A DNA stretch of 64,000 nt from Aquitalea pelogenes (GCF_001515305.1 NZ_LNQV01000007.1:56088-120087); one strand, 5' to 3'; shown: positions 26,979-37,344, counted from the first letter of the stretch. Notes: generated by a model from the sequence alone, not told the origin. A program made the numbers and translations.

Positions 26979-27629
26979 ATGCTGGCCATTGCCACCAAGG
27001 GTTTTTTGCTTTCCATCTCGCTGTGTCTGGACATTGGCATCGTCAATGCCGCGCTGATCAACACCGGCCTGCGCAAGGGGCTGCGCCCGGCCTTGCTGAT
27101 GGGGCTGGGTTCCTGTTTTGGTGACTTGTTTTATGCCTTGTTGTCCTTGCTGGGCATGTCGCTGCTGTTCAGCTTCACCCCGGTGCGCTGGGTGATGTGG
27201 CTGGGAGGCGGCGCAGTATTGTTGTGGCTGGCCTGGAAAATGACGCGTGCCGCCTGGCGCGAATTCCACCAGCCCAGCAGCCATGCTGCAAGCCAGGCCG
27301 AAGACGGCACACCGCGCAGCAGCCAGGCCGAGTTCTGGCGCGGCCTGTTGATGGCACTGGCCTCACCCTCCTCCTTGCTGTGGTTTGCCGCCGTTGGTGG
27401 CAGCATCATCGCCCAGTCCACCGACGGCAGCTCGTTGTCGGCCAGCGTATTCCTCAGCGGCTTTTTCCTGGGCGGCGTGGTGTGGTCGTCTTTTCTGGCC
27501 TGGCTGGCCAGTCATGGCCAGAAGCTGGTTGGCCACCGCCTGCTGCTGTACTGCAATGCCGCGTCGGCCGCGCTGTTTGCCTATCTGGCGCTGGGCGTCA
27601 TCGTCAACGGCTACCAGACCTTGCTATAA
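26979..27629 (+). CDS. LysE/RhtB-family amino acid exporter
   Basis: This is a 216-residue inner-membrane exporter of the LysE superfamily with about six hydrophobic helices. LDIGIVNAALINTGLRKGLRPALLMGLGSCFGD corresponds to the conserved N-terminal pair of helices (the PGP motif is degenerate). ALASPSSLLWFAAVGGSII corresponds to the second conserved half. These proteins expel excess amino acids. The neighbouring AraC-type regulator probably controls it. The substrate is unknown. Confidence 0.88.
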   Translation: MLAIATKGFLLSISLCLDIGIVNAALINTGLRKGLRPALLMGLGSCFGDLFYALLSLLGMSLLFSFTPVRWVMWLGGGAVLLWLAWKMTRAAWREFHQPSSHAASQAEDGTPRSSQAEFWRGLLMALASPSSLLWFAAVGGSIIAQSTDGSSLSASVFLSGFFLGGVVWSSFLAWLASHGQKLVGHRLLLYCNAASAALFAYLALGVIVNGYQTLL

Positions 27630-27661
27630 CAAAGGCATTGTCACCATAGAAAGCCCCGGCC

Positions 27662-28459
27662 ATGTTGCGACTGCTACGCTTGATGCTCCTTCCCCTGCTA
27701 CTGCTGAGCGCCTCCGCACTGGCTGTCGGCCCAGGCCCGGTTGTGGGTGTGGTGCTGATGCACGGCAAGGGTGGCAACCCGGACAAGCATGTAACCGTGC
27801 TGGCCAATGCACTGCGGCAACAAGGCGTGCTGGTGGCGAATCTGGAAATGCCATGGTCGGGCCGGCGTGAATACGATGCTGATGTCGCCAGCGCGGTGGT
27901 GCAGGTGAATGCTGCACTGGAAACGCTGCGCCAACAGGGTGCGCGCAAGCTGGTGGTAGCCGGCCACAGCCAGGGTGGGCTGTTTGCACTGTATCTGGCC
28001 GGGCGTTTGCCTGTGGATGGCGTGATTGCCATTGCTCCGGGCGGAAACGTGGGTGCCGGCTTGCTGCACGACCGGCTGGCCGACACGGTGACCAGCGCCC
28101 GCAGCCTGCAGGCGTCAGGCCACGGCGAGGAAAAAACCCGGCTGGCCGACTTTGAGGGCAGCAAGGGGCTGTACCCTGTCATGACCACTCCGCGCATCTA
28201 TCTGGACTGGTTCGACCCGGATGGAGCCATGAACCAGAGCAAGGCCGTGCAGCAGGTGCAGGCCGGCGTGCCGGTACTGTATATCTCGCCGGACGGCGAC
28301 TACCCGGCCTTGCAGCGTGTGCGCCAGAGCATGTTCAATGCCCTGCCGGCCAACCCGGCCAGCCAGTTGCTGATTCCACCCGGCAGCCATCTGGAAGCGC
28401 CAGGTGCTGCCATCCCCGGCATCCTCGCCTGGCTGGGACGCATCGCTGGCACTGACTGA
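27662..28459 (+). CDS. Secreted alpha/beta hydrolase, 265 aa
   Basis: The protein has a signal peptide (RLMLLPLLLLSASALA) and an alpha/beta hydrolase fold. The oxyanion region is VVLMHGKGGNPDKHV, the nucleophile elbow is VAGHSQGGLFAL (GxSxG), an acid candidate is in ISPDGDYPAL, and His is in PPGSHLEAPG. It resembles DUF3530/dienelactone-hydrolase-like proteins. It is convergent with sbcC, with only 3 bp between stops, so it shares the termination region. The substrate is unknown. Confidence 0.8.
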   Translation: MLRLLRLMLLPLLLLSASALAVGPGPVVGVVLMHGKGGNPDKHVTVLANALRQQGVLVANLEMPWSGRREYDADVASAVVQVNAALETLRQQGARKLVVAGHSQGGLFALYLAGRLPVDGVIAIAPGGNVGAGLLHDRLADTVTSARSLQASGHGEEKTRLADFEGSKGLYPVMTTPRIYLDWFDPDGAMNQSKAVQQVQAGVPVLYISPDGDYPALQRVRQSMFNALPANPASQLLIPPGSHLEAPGAAIPGILAWLGRIAGTD

Positions 28460-28462
28460 GGT

Positions 28463-31400
28463 TCAGCCACCGCTGAGCGACAGCGCGGACAGCCCGACAC
28501 CACCGGCACGCGCCACGCGGATCTGCACCGCAATCCTCTCCTTCATGCCTTCCACGTGACTGATCACGCCTATCATCTTGCCGCTGGCATTGAGGCTGTC
28601 CAGTGCATCCAGCGCAATTTCCAGCGTTTCGGCATCCAGCGTGCCAAAGCCCTCATCCAGGAACAGCGAGTCGATGGAGGTTTTGTGGCTGACCAGATCG
28701 GACAAAGCCAGCGCCAATGCCAGGCTGACCAGAAAGCTTTCTCCACCTGACAGGGTACGGGTATCGCGGCTGACATCGGCCTGCCAGCTGTCGACGATTT
28801 CCAGTTCCAGTTCACCCTCGGCCTTGCGCCGCAGCTGATAGCGCCCATGCAGGCGCGCCAGCTGACGATTGGCCAGATACACCAGGTGGTCCAGCGTCAG
28901 GCCCTGGGCAAAGCGGCGGAACTTGTCGCCCTTGGCCGAGCCGATCAGCCCGTCCAGCCGCTGCCACAACTCGCTGTCCTGCTGCTGCCGGTCGATTTGT
29001 GCCAGCAAGTGCTGCAGACCGGCCCGGCGGGCTGCATCTCCATCCAGCAAGGCCTGCCAGGCCCCGGCCTGCCCGCTCAGTTGCTCGCTCGGCATCCAGC
29101 GCAGCCAGTTGTGCTTCCAGCTCGGCCGCCGTCAGTGGGCTGAGCGGCGTGGCCGCCAATACCTGCAACTGCGACTGCGCCGCTTGCAGCAAGGCCTCGG
29201 CCTGCTGCACCGCCTTGTCCAGTTGTTGTTGCAGGCTTTGCAGCACAGTGCGTTGTTCTGCGCTCAGGCAGGCCGCAACAAAATCCGCCTCGCTGGCAAA
29301 GCGGCTAAGTTGCAAAGCCTGCTGCCATTGGCTGGCATCCTGTTGCAGCTGAAGCTGCTGTTCGGCCATATCCTGCTGCAATTGCTGGCACTGCCCCTGG
29401 CGCTGCGCCAGTGCGGCTGCCAGCGCAGTACGCTGTTGCAGGCAGTGTTCCAGCGCCGCTGCCGGGTCGGCTTGCTGTGCAGGCAAAGTCATGTCGGGCA
29501 ATGCCAGCTGCTGCCACCACTGTTGCCAGTGCTGCTGCTGGGTCAGGGCCTGGCTGTGCTGCTCTTCCAGCCGGGCCAGTTGCTGCTCCAGCTGCTGCAT
29601 GTCGCTCTGCTGCTGTTGCCAGTGCTGCCATTGCTGCTGACGCGCATCCAGCCAGGCATCGACATCCTCCGGCATGGCATGGCCAGCGTCGGCCAGGGCT
29701 TGTTGCAACTGCTGCTGCAAGGCAAGGTACTGACGCTGCAGATCAGCCAGCGCAGATTCCGCCTGCTGGCATTGCTGCTGCATGGCTTGTCTGGCCTGTT
29801 GCAACAAGGCGAGCTCGGCCTGGGCTGCCTGGGATTGCTGCTGGCGCTGCTGACTGTCTTGCACCGCCTGTTGCCAGCACAGGGCGGCGGCTTCGGCTTG
29901 CTGCATGGCTTGTTCGGCCTGTTGCAGCTGCTGCATCGCCTGCGCCACACCGGCTTGCAGACGGACTGGCTGTTGCCAGTCATCCGCAAGCAAGGCCAGC
30001 GGAGCTGCCAGCGCCTGCCACTGCTGCAAAGCCTGCTGCTGCCGTTCTTGCTGCGCTTGCCATTGCTGCTGCAAGCTGGCCAGCTGTTGCTGCGCAGTGC
30101 TCAGCCGCAAACTGGCCTGTTGACCTTCCGCCTGTACGCTTTCCTGCTTGGCCTGGATTTCTGCCACGCCCTGACGGGCCGTCGACGCATCAGCCGCCTG
30201 ATAACTTTCCACCAGCGGGTGGTGTTCCGACCCGCACAGGGGACAGGGCTGGCCGGGCTGCAACTGGGCGCGCTGCGCCTCCAGCCCCTGGATGCGCAAC
30301 TCCATTTCCAGCAGGCGCTGGCGGTCAAGCAGCTGTTCCTGTAGCTGGCGGTATTGCGCACGCAGTGCAGTCAAGGTCTGTTCATATTCAGGCAACAGTG
30401 CCTGCCTGCTGGCCATGTCCTGCTGCAGGGTGGCCAGCACCTGCTCTCCTTGCTGCAACTGCCCGGCCAATTGCTCGGCCTGTTGCCAGCCTTGTACCGT
30501 TTGCCCGGCCTGTTGCCAGTGCTGGCGCAGTGTTGGCAAGTCTGCCGGCTGGGCCGCCGCTGCTGCCGCTTCTGCCTCCATGGCAGCCTGCACACTGGCG
30601 TCGGCCTGCGTGCAAAGCTGTTGCTGTTGGTCAATTTTCTGCTGCTGGCTGACCATGGCCGCTTGCAAATGGCCGTGTTCTTGCCCGGCCTGCACCACGC
30701 GCTGTTGCAACTGGCTTAGCTGGCCAAACTGGCTGCGCCACAAGGGCAGCTGACTGCCCAGGCTGGCCAGTTGCGGAGTCGACTGTTGCCGGGCCTGCCA
30801 TTGCTGCCAGCGCAAGCGGCCTTGTTGCAGCTTCTGCTGCAAGCTGTCGACCAGTGCGCCGGCATGACACAAACCATCCCAGTTCAGTTGCTGCCATTGC
30901 TGCTGCCCCTGTTGCAGCGCTTCTTCCTGTGTATTCAGGCTGCTGCGGATCTGCTCCAGCCGCTGCTGTCTGCTCTGCCATTGCTGGTATAGCGGCAGGA
31001 TCTGGCTGGCGGCCTCGCCATCTGCCAATTGCTGGCGCTGCCCGGCTGCGGCCTGCTGTGCCCCGCGGGCGGTATCCAGCTGCTGACTGGCGCTCTGCGC
31101 CTGTTCTTCCAGCTTGGCCAGCTGACGACGCCAGTCCAGTGCCTGCACCAGCTTTTGTTGCTGCACCGCCAGTTGCTGCTGCTGTTGCTGTGCGTTTGCC
31201 AGCTGTTGCTGCATGCTGTTGCGCTCGGTTTCATCCAGCAGATCGACCGCACCAGCCTGGGTCTGCAATTGTTGCAGAGCCTGACGGCTGTCCCTTGCCT
31301 GTTCGAATACGCGGCGCGACAGCTCGCCGTACAGCTCGGTACCGGTCAGTTCCTCCAGCAATTCGGCCCGCTCATTCGGGCTGGCATTGAGAAAGGCGGC

Positions 31401-31871
31401 AAAACCACCCTGTGCCAGCAGCATGGATTTGGTGAAACGGGCGAAATCCAGCCCGGTAATGGCGGCAATCCGTTTGAGCTTTTCGTTGCTGTGGGTAGTG
31501 ATGATGGTGCCATCGGCCTCGGCCAGCTCCACCCGTGCTGCCTGCAAGGCGCCATCCGCCTTGTCGCGGGCACGGCGCTGGCTCCAGAACGCACGATAGG
31601 CCTTGCCCTTGACCTCGAACTCCACCTCGGCCAGGCAATCGGCGGTATGGCGGGTCATGATGTCGTTGCTGCTGGCCGATATGGTCTTCAGTCGCGGGGT
31701 TTCGTGGTACAGCGCCAGGCAGATGGCATCCAGCAAGGTGGATTTGCCCGCACCGGTGGGGCCGGTAATGGCAAACAACCCGTTATCCCGGAATGGCGGG
31801 CGGGTGAAGTCGATTTTCCACTCGCCTTGCAGCGAGTTGAGGTTTTTCAGCCGCAGGGTAAGGATTTTCAT
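28463..31871 (-). CDS. sbcC: Exonuclease subunit SbcC, frameshifted
   Basis: SbcC is the ATPase/coiled-coil subunit of the SbcCD (Rad50/Mre11) nuclease, which opens DNA hairpins and processes blocked ends. Walker A is at [14 protein letters not shown] near residue 40. Very long Gln-rich coiled coils surround the zinc hook [11 protein letters not shown]. The ABC signature [19 protein letters not shown] and Walker [13 protein letters not shown] lie at the end. The last about 210 residues are in another frame; the shift is at about 29085-29095, where LDAER should join EQLSGQAG. One surplus base (or two missing) explains it. Corrected length is about 1135 residues. The start overlaps the sbcD stop (ATGA). 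The Q-rich repetitive coding is unusual but found in this family. Confidence 0.92.
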
Positions 31872-33085
31872 GCCTGTTCCTCCTGCAGCTGCTGCAATAC
31901 TTGCTGATAACGCTGGCGCAATGCCTCGGCCAGTGGCGCTTCCAGCTCTTCCAGCTGCAAGCGGCGTTCAAACACTTCCTGCGGGCTCAGTTCGTCCAGC
32001 GTGCTGCGTTCGGATTGCATGCTGACGGCTTGCTGGCTGCGGGCACGGCGCAGGCGAAGCAGCTCGGCAGGCTGTCCGTCCAGTATGGCCTGGATACGGC
32101 CTTGCAGGTCAGAGAGGTAATCATCGCCCTCCACCGTGATTTCCAGCCACAGGTGCTGGTCGGCAGCCAGCCCGGCCAGGGCTTGCGGTATGGCCTGCTG
32201 CAACTGCGCCAGCGTGCCGCGCAGGCTGGCCAGCGGCTGGAAGCATGGCACCGGCAACACAGTGATGTTGAGTTCTGCCCTCGCACCGGTTTCGATCAGC
32301 AGCATTTGCTTGTCCTGACCCAGTTCATCAAAACTCAATGGCAAGGGCGAGCCGCTGTAACGGATATGTGCATGGCCACCTACCCGTTGCGGGCGGTGGA
32401 TATGCCCCAGCGCGATGTAGTCGAACGGCGGGAAGGCATTGGTGGGGAAGGCATCCAGCGCACCGACGTAAATGTCCCGCACCGATTCGCTGCTGCTGGC
32501 CCCCACGGTAGTCAGATGGCCGCTGGCGAGAATGGGCAGTTGCAGCCCCAGCGCTTCGCAGTGCGCACGGGCCAGCTGGTAGAGGGACTGATAATGCGCG
32601 GCAATCGCTTGTTGCAAGCCCAGCTGTTTTTCCTCGGCACTCTGGCCAGCCTGGCTTTGCAATACATCACGGGCGCGGATGAAGGGCACCGCGCACAGCA
32701 GAGCCGCAGGGTTGCCTGCGGCATCGTGCAGGGTAATCAGCTGGCGCGACAGGTCTTCCTGTACTGCCGGAATGACGGTGCAACCCAGATAGGCCAGCAA
32801 GGGACGGCTTTCCTCCAGCGTGGCCACCGAGTCATGATTGCCGCCCAGCAGGATCAGCCGGCAGTGCGCATCATGCAGGCGCACCACCAGCTGGTTGTAG
32901 AGTTCCCGTGCATAACTGGGCGGCGCGCCGGTATCGAAAATGTCGCCCGCCAGCAGTACTGCATCCACCGCCTGTTGCTGTACTTGCTGCAACAGCCAGT
33001 CGATCAGTGCCTGATGTTCGGCCTGACGGCTGCGGCCCATGAAATGCTGGCCCAGATGCCAGTCCGAAGTGTGAAGAATGCGCAT
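31868..33085 (-). CDS. sbcD: Exonuclease subunit SbcD
   Basis: This is a 405-residue Mre11-type metallophosphoesterase nuclease. The metal-binding motifs are in order: [26 protein letters not shown], and the later ASGHLTTVG and ALGHIHRPQ. The C-terminal helical region is the SbcC-docking part. It is translationally coupled to sbcC by a 4-bp overlap. Intact, and the usual length for the family. Confidence 0.95.
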   Translation of the reverse strand: MRILHTSDWHLGQHFMGRSRQAEHQALIDWLLQQVQQQAVDAVLLAGDIFDTGAPPSYARELYNQLVVRLHDAHCRLILLGGNHDSVATLEESRPLLAYLGCTVIPAVQEDLSRQLITLHDAAGNPAALLCAVPFIRARDVLQSQAGQSAEEKQLGLQQAIAAHYQSLYQLARAHCEALGLQLPILASGHLTTVGASSSESVRDIYVGALDAFPTNAFPPFDYIALGHIHRPQRVGGHAHIRYSGSPLPLSFDELGQDKQMLLIETGARAELNITVLPVPCFQPLASLRGTLAQLQQAIPQALAGLAADQHLWLEITVEGDDYLSDLQGRIQAILDGQPAELLRLRRARSQQAVSMQSERSTLDELSPQEVFERRLQLEELEAPLAEALRQRYQQVLQQLQEEQA

Positions 33086-33159
33086 GCCATCGCTCTTGCC
33101 GGAAAACAGCGCATTCTAGCAAGAGCCGCCGCAACACGCGCGGCTCTTGTCCTGCCCGC

Positions 33160-34626
33160 TCAGTTGGCCGGAGCCTGATCCGGTGCATTTTCCTCAGCGG
33201 GAGCAGCAGCCGGTGCCGTTACCTGCGGCGCTGCGGCAGCCGGATTTCCACCCAGCAAGCCTGCCATGGACGGCAGCGGGTGACCATTGAGCACCGCGCC
33301 ATCCCGGTTGAAGCTGAAGTCGGCACTCAGGCGCTGCCCGTTATCACTCAGCCATCCCTGCTGCACCGCGCTTGAGATGCTGGCGTCCATCATCTGGGCG
33401 GTCCGGGCGGTGTCGGCACTGCCGGCGGCTTGCCCAGCCAGTTCGTTAAGCAGGCCGCGATCCAGCTGCATGGCTGCCCTGCCGCTCAGGCGGTCGCGCA
33501 GCAGTGGCAGAATGCTTTGCGCGGTCTGCACCCCGGTCGGCATGCCATTGCCATCAAAGCGCAGTTCCAGACTGCCATGCAGTCCGCCCTTGTCGGTCTG
33601 GAAGCCAAACTGGTCGATCCGGAAGGCAGGCGAACTAGCCAGCAGGCTGCTGGCACTGTCCAGCAGTGCCTGTGCGCTGGCCTGCTGCATGGCCAGCGCA
33701 TCCGCATTACCGGGGTTGGCATAGAGCTGATTGGCCTTGCCCTGCCAGTCGGCATAAGCCTGTTTGTTGATGTTGACATAAGAGAAGTCCATCCGGGCAT
33801 CCTTGATGGCAAAGGCATGGTTGATCGGCCCCAGCTGCCCTTTTTCCGCCCGGCTGTGATACAGCATGTCCACCAGACTGCCCTTGTCCTGCATGGCGGC
33901 ATCCAGCGACAAGCCATTCAGCCGCAGCACCGAGTTGTTGTCGACCAGCAGCTCCATGGACTCCAGCTTTTGCCGCGCATCCATCTGCCAGCTGTCCTTG
34001 ACCGATGCCATGGCGGCCTGATGTCCATCCGCCTGCAAATTGCCCAGCACCAGCTGTACCACGCCACCGGCACCAGTGGGTACGGCCACGCGCAAGGTGG
34101 CGCCAGCCATGTTCACCCTGTACTGCATGGGTTTGCCGTCTTCAGTCTGGATGGTGGCCAGCAGTTTGCGCAGATCCAGTGCATTGCCATCCGGGCTGGC
34201 CCAATGCAGCTCATCCGCTTTGAGCGTGGTGTCGGTGCGACCGAAGAAGGTTTTGATGCTCCACGCCTCGACGGCCAGAGGATTACCACTATTATTGCCG
34301 CTGGCATCCAGCGGGGTGATGGTGTAGTCAGTACGTGCCCAGCGTTGCAGGGGAATGGCAAACTGGTTCACCTTGTAATCCACGGCAAACCGCAGCGTCT
34401 GGCCAGCCAGCGGCAGGCTGTAGCTCACACGGGCACTGGAGCCGAACCAGCCACGGTCGTAATGATCCACCTTCACTGTCCATGGCATCAGTTTGTTTTG
34501 CTGCAGGCTGTCGATATCATTGCGGATCTTGTCTTCGGTGCGTACACCCACGATGCCGGGCAGCACCAGCACCCAGCCCAGCACCAGTCCTGTAGCAGCC
34601 AAAGCCGCCAGTTTTGTCGTTTTCAT
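33160..34626 (-). CDS. DUF945 family protein (YdgA-like)
   Basis: This is a 488-residue protein with an N-terminal membrane anchor (ALAATGLVLGWVLVLPGIVG) and a large periplasmic part. The YDRGWFGSSARVSYSL segment near residue 60 is the hallmark of DUF945. The C terminus is Pro/Ala-rich and low in complexity (AAAAPQVTAPAAAPAEENAP). The ATG at 34626 was chosen because GGGGAG stands just before it; an upstream in-frame extension lacks such a site. The molecular function of the family is not established; it is considered envelope-associated. Confidence 0.85.
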   Translation of the reverse strand: MKTTKLAALAATGLVLGWVLVLPGIVGVRTEDKIRNDIDSLQQNKLMPWTVKVDHYDRGWFGSSARVSYSLPLAGQTLRFAVDYKVNQFAIPLQRWARTDYTITPLDASGNNSGNPLAVEAWSIKTFFGRTDTTLKADELHWASPDGNALDLRKLLATIQTEDGKPMQYRVNMAGATLRVAVPTGAGGVVQLVLGNLQADGHQAAMASVKDSWQMDARQKLESMELLVDNNSVLRLNGLSLDAAMQDKGSLVDMLYHSRAEKGQLGPINHAFAIKDARMDFSYVNINKQAYADWQGKANQLYANPGNADALAMQQASAQALLDSASSLLASSPAFRIDQFGFQTDKGGLHGSLELRFDGNGMPTGVQTAQSILPLLRDRLSGRAAMQLDRGLLNELAGQAAGSADTARTAQMMDASISSAVQQGWLSDNGQRLSADFSFNRDGAVLNGHPLPSMAGLLGGNPAAAAPQVTAPAAAPAEENAPDQAPAN

Positions 34627-34813
34627 CTGCTCCCCTTCATGCTTTACCCAGTCAGCTACACATGCCAAACATGCATAAAGAATAGTAAATAATTTAAAAA
34701 TGAGGCGCACAAACAAAGAATTCATGATGAAAGACAATAATCAGCGACAACAGCATGGCTGGGGGCAGGCACAGGCTGCAAACCAGCAACCACTTCCAAC
34801 CGGAAATAAACGC

Positions 34814-35374
34814 ATGAAGCCTGCACACCGCGCGATATGTCTTGGCCTGCTTGTCCTGAGCCTCAACGCAGCCGCCGACACTACCCTCCAAAGCCCGACT
34901 GCAACCATGACGACCGAAGTTGCATTCGCTCCCGATCCGGCGGCATTGCAACTGGTACTCAAGGGCATTGCGCAAGCCCGGCGCTCCATCCACCTGGCTG
35001 CATACGTATTCACCAGCAAACCGGTGGCCACCGCGTTGCTGGAAGCAAAACGACGCGGCGTGGAAGTTGCGGTGGTGGCCGACATGCAGGAAAACCAGCG
35101 CCAGTACAGCGCAACGCGCTATCTGGCCAATCAGCAGCTTCCAGTAAGACTAAACGGGAAATACGCGATTTTGCATGACAAGTTCATGATTATTGACCAG
35201 CAGCATGTGCAGACCGGCAGCTTCAACTACACTGCCTCGGCCGCCAGCAAGAATGCTGAAAACGTGCTGATCATCTGGAATGCACCGGCATTGGCTGCGC
35301 GCTACGAATCACAATGGCAGCGCCTGTGGCAGGAGGGAGAACCCCTGGCCGCTGCCGACCCCGCTCCGCGCTAA
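34814..35374 (+). CDS. Secreted single-HKD phospholipase D-like endonuclease
   Basis: This protein of about 186 residues has a signal peptide (AICLGLLVLSLNAAA) and one PLD catalytic motif, HDKFMIIDQQHVQTGSFNYT (HxK then D, GSxN). Single-motif members act as homodimers and include the periplasmic endonuclease Nuc/EndA type. The helix-strand pattern before it (IAQARRSIHLAAYVFTSKPVATALLEA) is standard for the fold. The ATG at 34814 was preferred because it puts the signal peptide first. Its stop overlaps the stop of the convergent hydrolase by 4 bp. Nuclease activity is inferred from the family. Confidence 0.85.
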   Translation: MKPAHRAICLGLLVLSLNAAADTTLQSPTATMTTEVAFAPDPAALQLVLKGIAQARRSIHLAAYVFTSKPVATALLEAKRRGVEVAVVADMQENQRQYSATRYLANQQLPVRLNGKYAILHDKFMIIDQQHVQTGSFNYTASAASKNAENVLIIWNAPALAARYESQWQRLWQEGEPLAAADPAPR

Positions 35375-35946
35375 GCGGCAGTCAGTGCTGCCAGCAACTG
35401 AGTGGAATGACAGACCTGGCAGTATTCACCATGCAGATTGGCCAAAGACATGGCATGCACTTCATCGGCTGTACGCCAGTTGCCGGCCCAATCGTTTCGG
35501 CCAAATGTAAAACAGGCATCTTCCGGCAGATACACGCGATAGCCCAGATTACCCGCCATGCGCACGGTGGCTTCCACCGAGTTACTGGTGGCCACCCCGA
35601 CAACAATCAGGGTATTGCAAGCCATCTTCTGCAAACGCGCATGCAGGTCGGTACCGATAAAGGCCGAGTTGGTTTGTTTGGCCAGCACCCACTCCTCTGG
35701 CAGCGGAATGACTTCGGGCTTGAAAGCATGACCGGCCTGACCTGGCCGATAGGTGGAGCTATCCTCTTGCGAGTCGTGCCGCACATGGCACAGCGGGCGC
35801 TGCTGTTGGCGCCATGCCGACAACAATGCGCCGGCAACAGTTTCTGCCTGCGGGTTGTTACGCGGCCCCCAGCTGGGGTCATCCACCGCACATTGCAGAT
35901 CGACCAGCAGTAACAGGCTGTTGTCAGGAATAAGAAATGGCTGCAT
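35371..35946 (-). CDS. Isochorismatase-like hydrolase with Cys-to-Ser change
   Basis: This is a 191-residue cysteine-hydrolase-fold protein. The Asp of the triad is in LLLLVDLQCAVDDPSWGPRNNP and the Lys region in VLAKQTNSAFIGTDL. The segment that normally reads GxxTxxCV is GVATSNSVEATVRMAGNLG, so Ser stands where the nucleophilic Cys is usual. True isochorismatases (EntB, PhzD) also lack the Cys, so the protein may use a different chemistry or be inactive as an amidohydrolase. A ribosome binding site (GGAG) precedes the ATG at 35946. It is convergent with the PLD gene. Confidence 0.82.
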   Translation of the reverse strand: MQPFLIPDNSLLLLVDLQCAVDDPSWGPRNNPQAETVAGALLSAWRQQQRPLCHVRHDSQEDSSTYRPGQAGHAFKPEVIPLPEEWVLAKQTNSAFIGTDLHARLQKMACNTLIVVGVATSNSVEATVRMAGNLGYRVYLPEDACFTFGRNDWAGNWRTADEVHAMSLANLHGEYCQVCHSTQLLAALTAA

Positions 35947-36033
35947 GCAATACTCCACCGGAATTGATTGCCCAGCTTAACAGCTCCAGCACCTGGGAAA
36001 GCCGCATGCATGACAAATACACGGCCGCAGCCC

Positions 36034-36075
36034 ATGAAAAAACCCACCGGACTGTAAGTCGGGTGGGTTTTTCAG
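36034..36075. terminator. Bidirectional terminator downstream of cspA
   Basis: AAAAAACCCACCGG and CGGGTGGGTTTTT form a long stem with A and T tracts on either side. It serves the cspA transcript on the minus strand. Confidence 0.8.
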
Positions 36076-36122
36076 CAGCCGAAGCACCGGGCTTCAGCCA
36101 TCACACAGGCAAAGCCCGTGAA

Positions 36123-36326
36123 TTACTGCGGCTGTACGTTGGTAGCAGCCGGGCCTTTTTGGCCAGCAGCTTTAACGTAGCTTACTTTCTGACCGTCTTG
36201 CAGCGACTTGAAGCCGTCTACCTTGATTTCGGAGAAATGTACGAACAGGTCGTCGCCGCCTGCATCCGGAGTGATAAAGCCAAAGCCTTTGGCGTCATTG
36301 AAAAATTTAACGGTGCCGGTTTCCAT
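36123..36326 (-). CDS. Cold shock protein, CspA family
   Basis: This 67-residue single cold-shock domain binds single-stranded RNA and DNA and melts structure. The RNP1 motif KGFGFITPD and RNP2 motif LFVHFSEI are intact, and the length is standard. It is preceded by a long AT-rich leader (about 36327-36480), as is usual for csp mRNAs with thermosensing 5' regions, and followed by a terminator. Which paralogue this is cannot be decided. Confidence 0.95.
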   Translation of the reverse strand: METGTVKFFNDAKGFGFITPDAGGDDLFVHFSEIKVDGFKSLQDGQKVSYVKAAGQKGPAATNVQPQ

Positions 36327-36728
36327 GATATATCCCTGACATAAAAAACATTAAAAACAGAGCAAATGCTCAAACAACAAGAACTTCAAGGGATAGATAT
36401 TTGAACAATTAGGCACTCTGGAAGGAGGGACACCACTGTAACGAAATAGGCACAACGCTTGAAATCCTGCAGGACCGTTATACGCACCTCACAGCCATCG
36501 GTCAAACACTATCTGACAAATCAGCAAAATAAATTACGGTACGGTAAATATCCATTCATTCCATTTGGCTGTTTCAGAAGGACTGCAGCATGCTGGCTGC
36601 CGCTTTTTACCAATGTCATCCCGACAATAAAACCCACTCGGCCATCGCTGTCACATCACCTGGCTCACGCCCGCCCGCGGCGGCAGGCAGTAGCCTGACT
36701 AGGCCATGCAAAAATTTTTACCGGGGGC
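36327..36728. other. cspA leader and gene-free stretch before tRNA-Tyr
   Basis: About 400 bp without a supportable gene. The left part should be the cspA promoter and 5' untranslated leader on the minus strand. The rest is AT-rich and holds nothing recognised. Confidence 0.5.
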
Positions 36729-36757
36729 TTGACGCTGAAAATGAGCCTCGCTATCAT
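36729..36757 (+). promoter_or_regulatory. Sigma-70 promoter of tRNA-Tyr
   Basis: TTGACG (36729-36734), a 17-bp spacer and TATCAT (36752-36757) form a near-consensus promoter. The tRNA begins 14 bp after the -10 box. The intervening bases look like a short leader. Confidence 0.75.
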
Positions 36758-36770
36758 GCCGATCTCTTTT

Positions 36771-36856
36771 GGAGGGGTTACCCCAGCGGTCAACGGGTCC
36801 GGACTGTAAATCCGGCGGCTCAGCCTTCGAAGGTTCGAATCCTTCTCCCTCCACCA
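36771..36856 (+). tRNA. tRNA-Tyr (anticodon GTA)
   Basis: This 86-nt class II tRNA has a long variable arm and an encoded CCA end. The acceptor stem GGAGGGG pairs with TCCCTCC, with a final G-T pair. The anticodon arm CCGGA-CTGTAAA-TCCGG presents GTA. The T arm is AAGG-TTCGAAT-CCTT. A promoter lies upstream and a terminator downstream, so it is a stand-alone transcription unit. Confidence 0.96.
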
Positions 36857-36863
36857 GTATTCC

Positions 36864-36896
36864 CAAAAGGCCCGACATTGCGTTCGGGCCTTTTGC
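36864..36896 (+). terminator. Terminator after tRNA-Tyr
   Basis: CAAAAGGCCCGA and TTCGGGCCTTTTG pair around a short loop, 8 bp after the CCA end, and end in a T run. Confidence 0.85.
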
Positions 36897-36936
36897 ATGC
36901 CGTCTGCAGCGGCACCATCCAGCGGGAGACACAGCC

Positions 36937-37341
36937 ATGGCCAACAAGAACAGCAAAGCAGGCAAACCCAACACTGCCCAGGGTGTACGTCTGGCCGAAC
37001 AAAAGCGCTTCCAGCGTACTGAAGAAGCCTGCCGCCGCATCATGGACCAGCTGTTTGCCATGCAGCGCGCCAACCGTTTTACCGAAGGCGAGCTGGCTGA
37101 AAAATACGCTGTGATGGCCGGCATCCACTATCGCAAAGTCCGCAATGGCAAGGTGCTGGGTCCGGCCGACTTCAATGCCGCGGTGGAAGTGTGCACCGCT
37201 GCCCGGCGCTGCCTGCAGCAACTGGATGCCAGCCTGCAGTTTGACCAGTTGCCGGACAGTGCCGGCCTGCAGCAAATATTGCCGCTGATTGATGGCGTGC
37301 TGGCCGATTACCAGCAACTGAAAGCAGGACGTCAGCCCTGA
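36937..37341 (+). CDS. Hypothetical protein, 134 aa
   Basis: The family was not recognised. This is a soluble, mostly helical protein with a basic N terminus (ANKNSKAGKPNTAQGVRLAEQKRFQRTEEACRR) and no signal peptide. AGCGGGAG precedes the ATG. The gene follows the tRNA-Tyr terminator and is convergent with a periplasmic binding protein gene, with 3 bp between stops. Codon use is like the GC-rich host genes, so it is probably real. Confidence 0.65.
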   Translation: MANKNSKAGKPNTAQGVRLAEQKRFQRTEEACRRIMDQLFAMQRANRFTEGELAEKYAVMAGIHYRKVRNGKVLGPADFNAAVEVCTAARRCLQQLDASLQFDQLPDSAGLQQILPLIDGVLADYQQLKAGRQP

Positions 37342-37344
37342 GTC

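Noticed and set aside
28869..30344. 491-codon plus-strand ORF and several others opposite sbcC
   Set aside because: They are mirror frames of the Gln/Leu-rich sbcC coding sequence (CAG/CTG codons read as Leu/Gln in reverse); no family motif and no ribosome binding site.
28463..31871. Tandem DNA repeat or CRISPR-like array in the CAG/CTG-rich stretch
   Set aside because: The repetition is codon-level (poly-Gln coiled coil of SbcC) without regular spacers or constant repeat units.
36771..36896. tRNA-Tyr as the attachment site of an integrated element
   Set aside because: No integrase gene nearby and no duplicated tRNA 3' end was found in the window.
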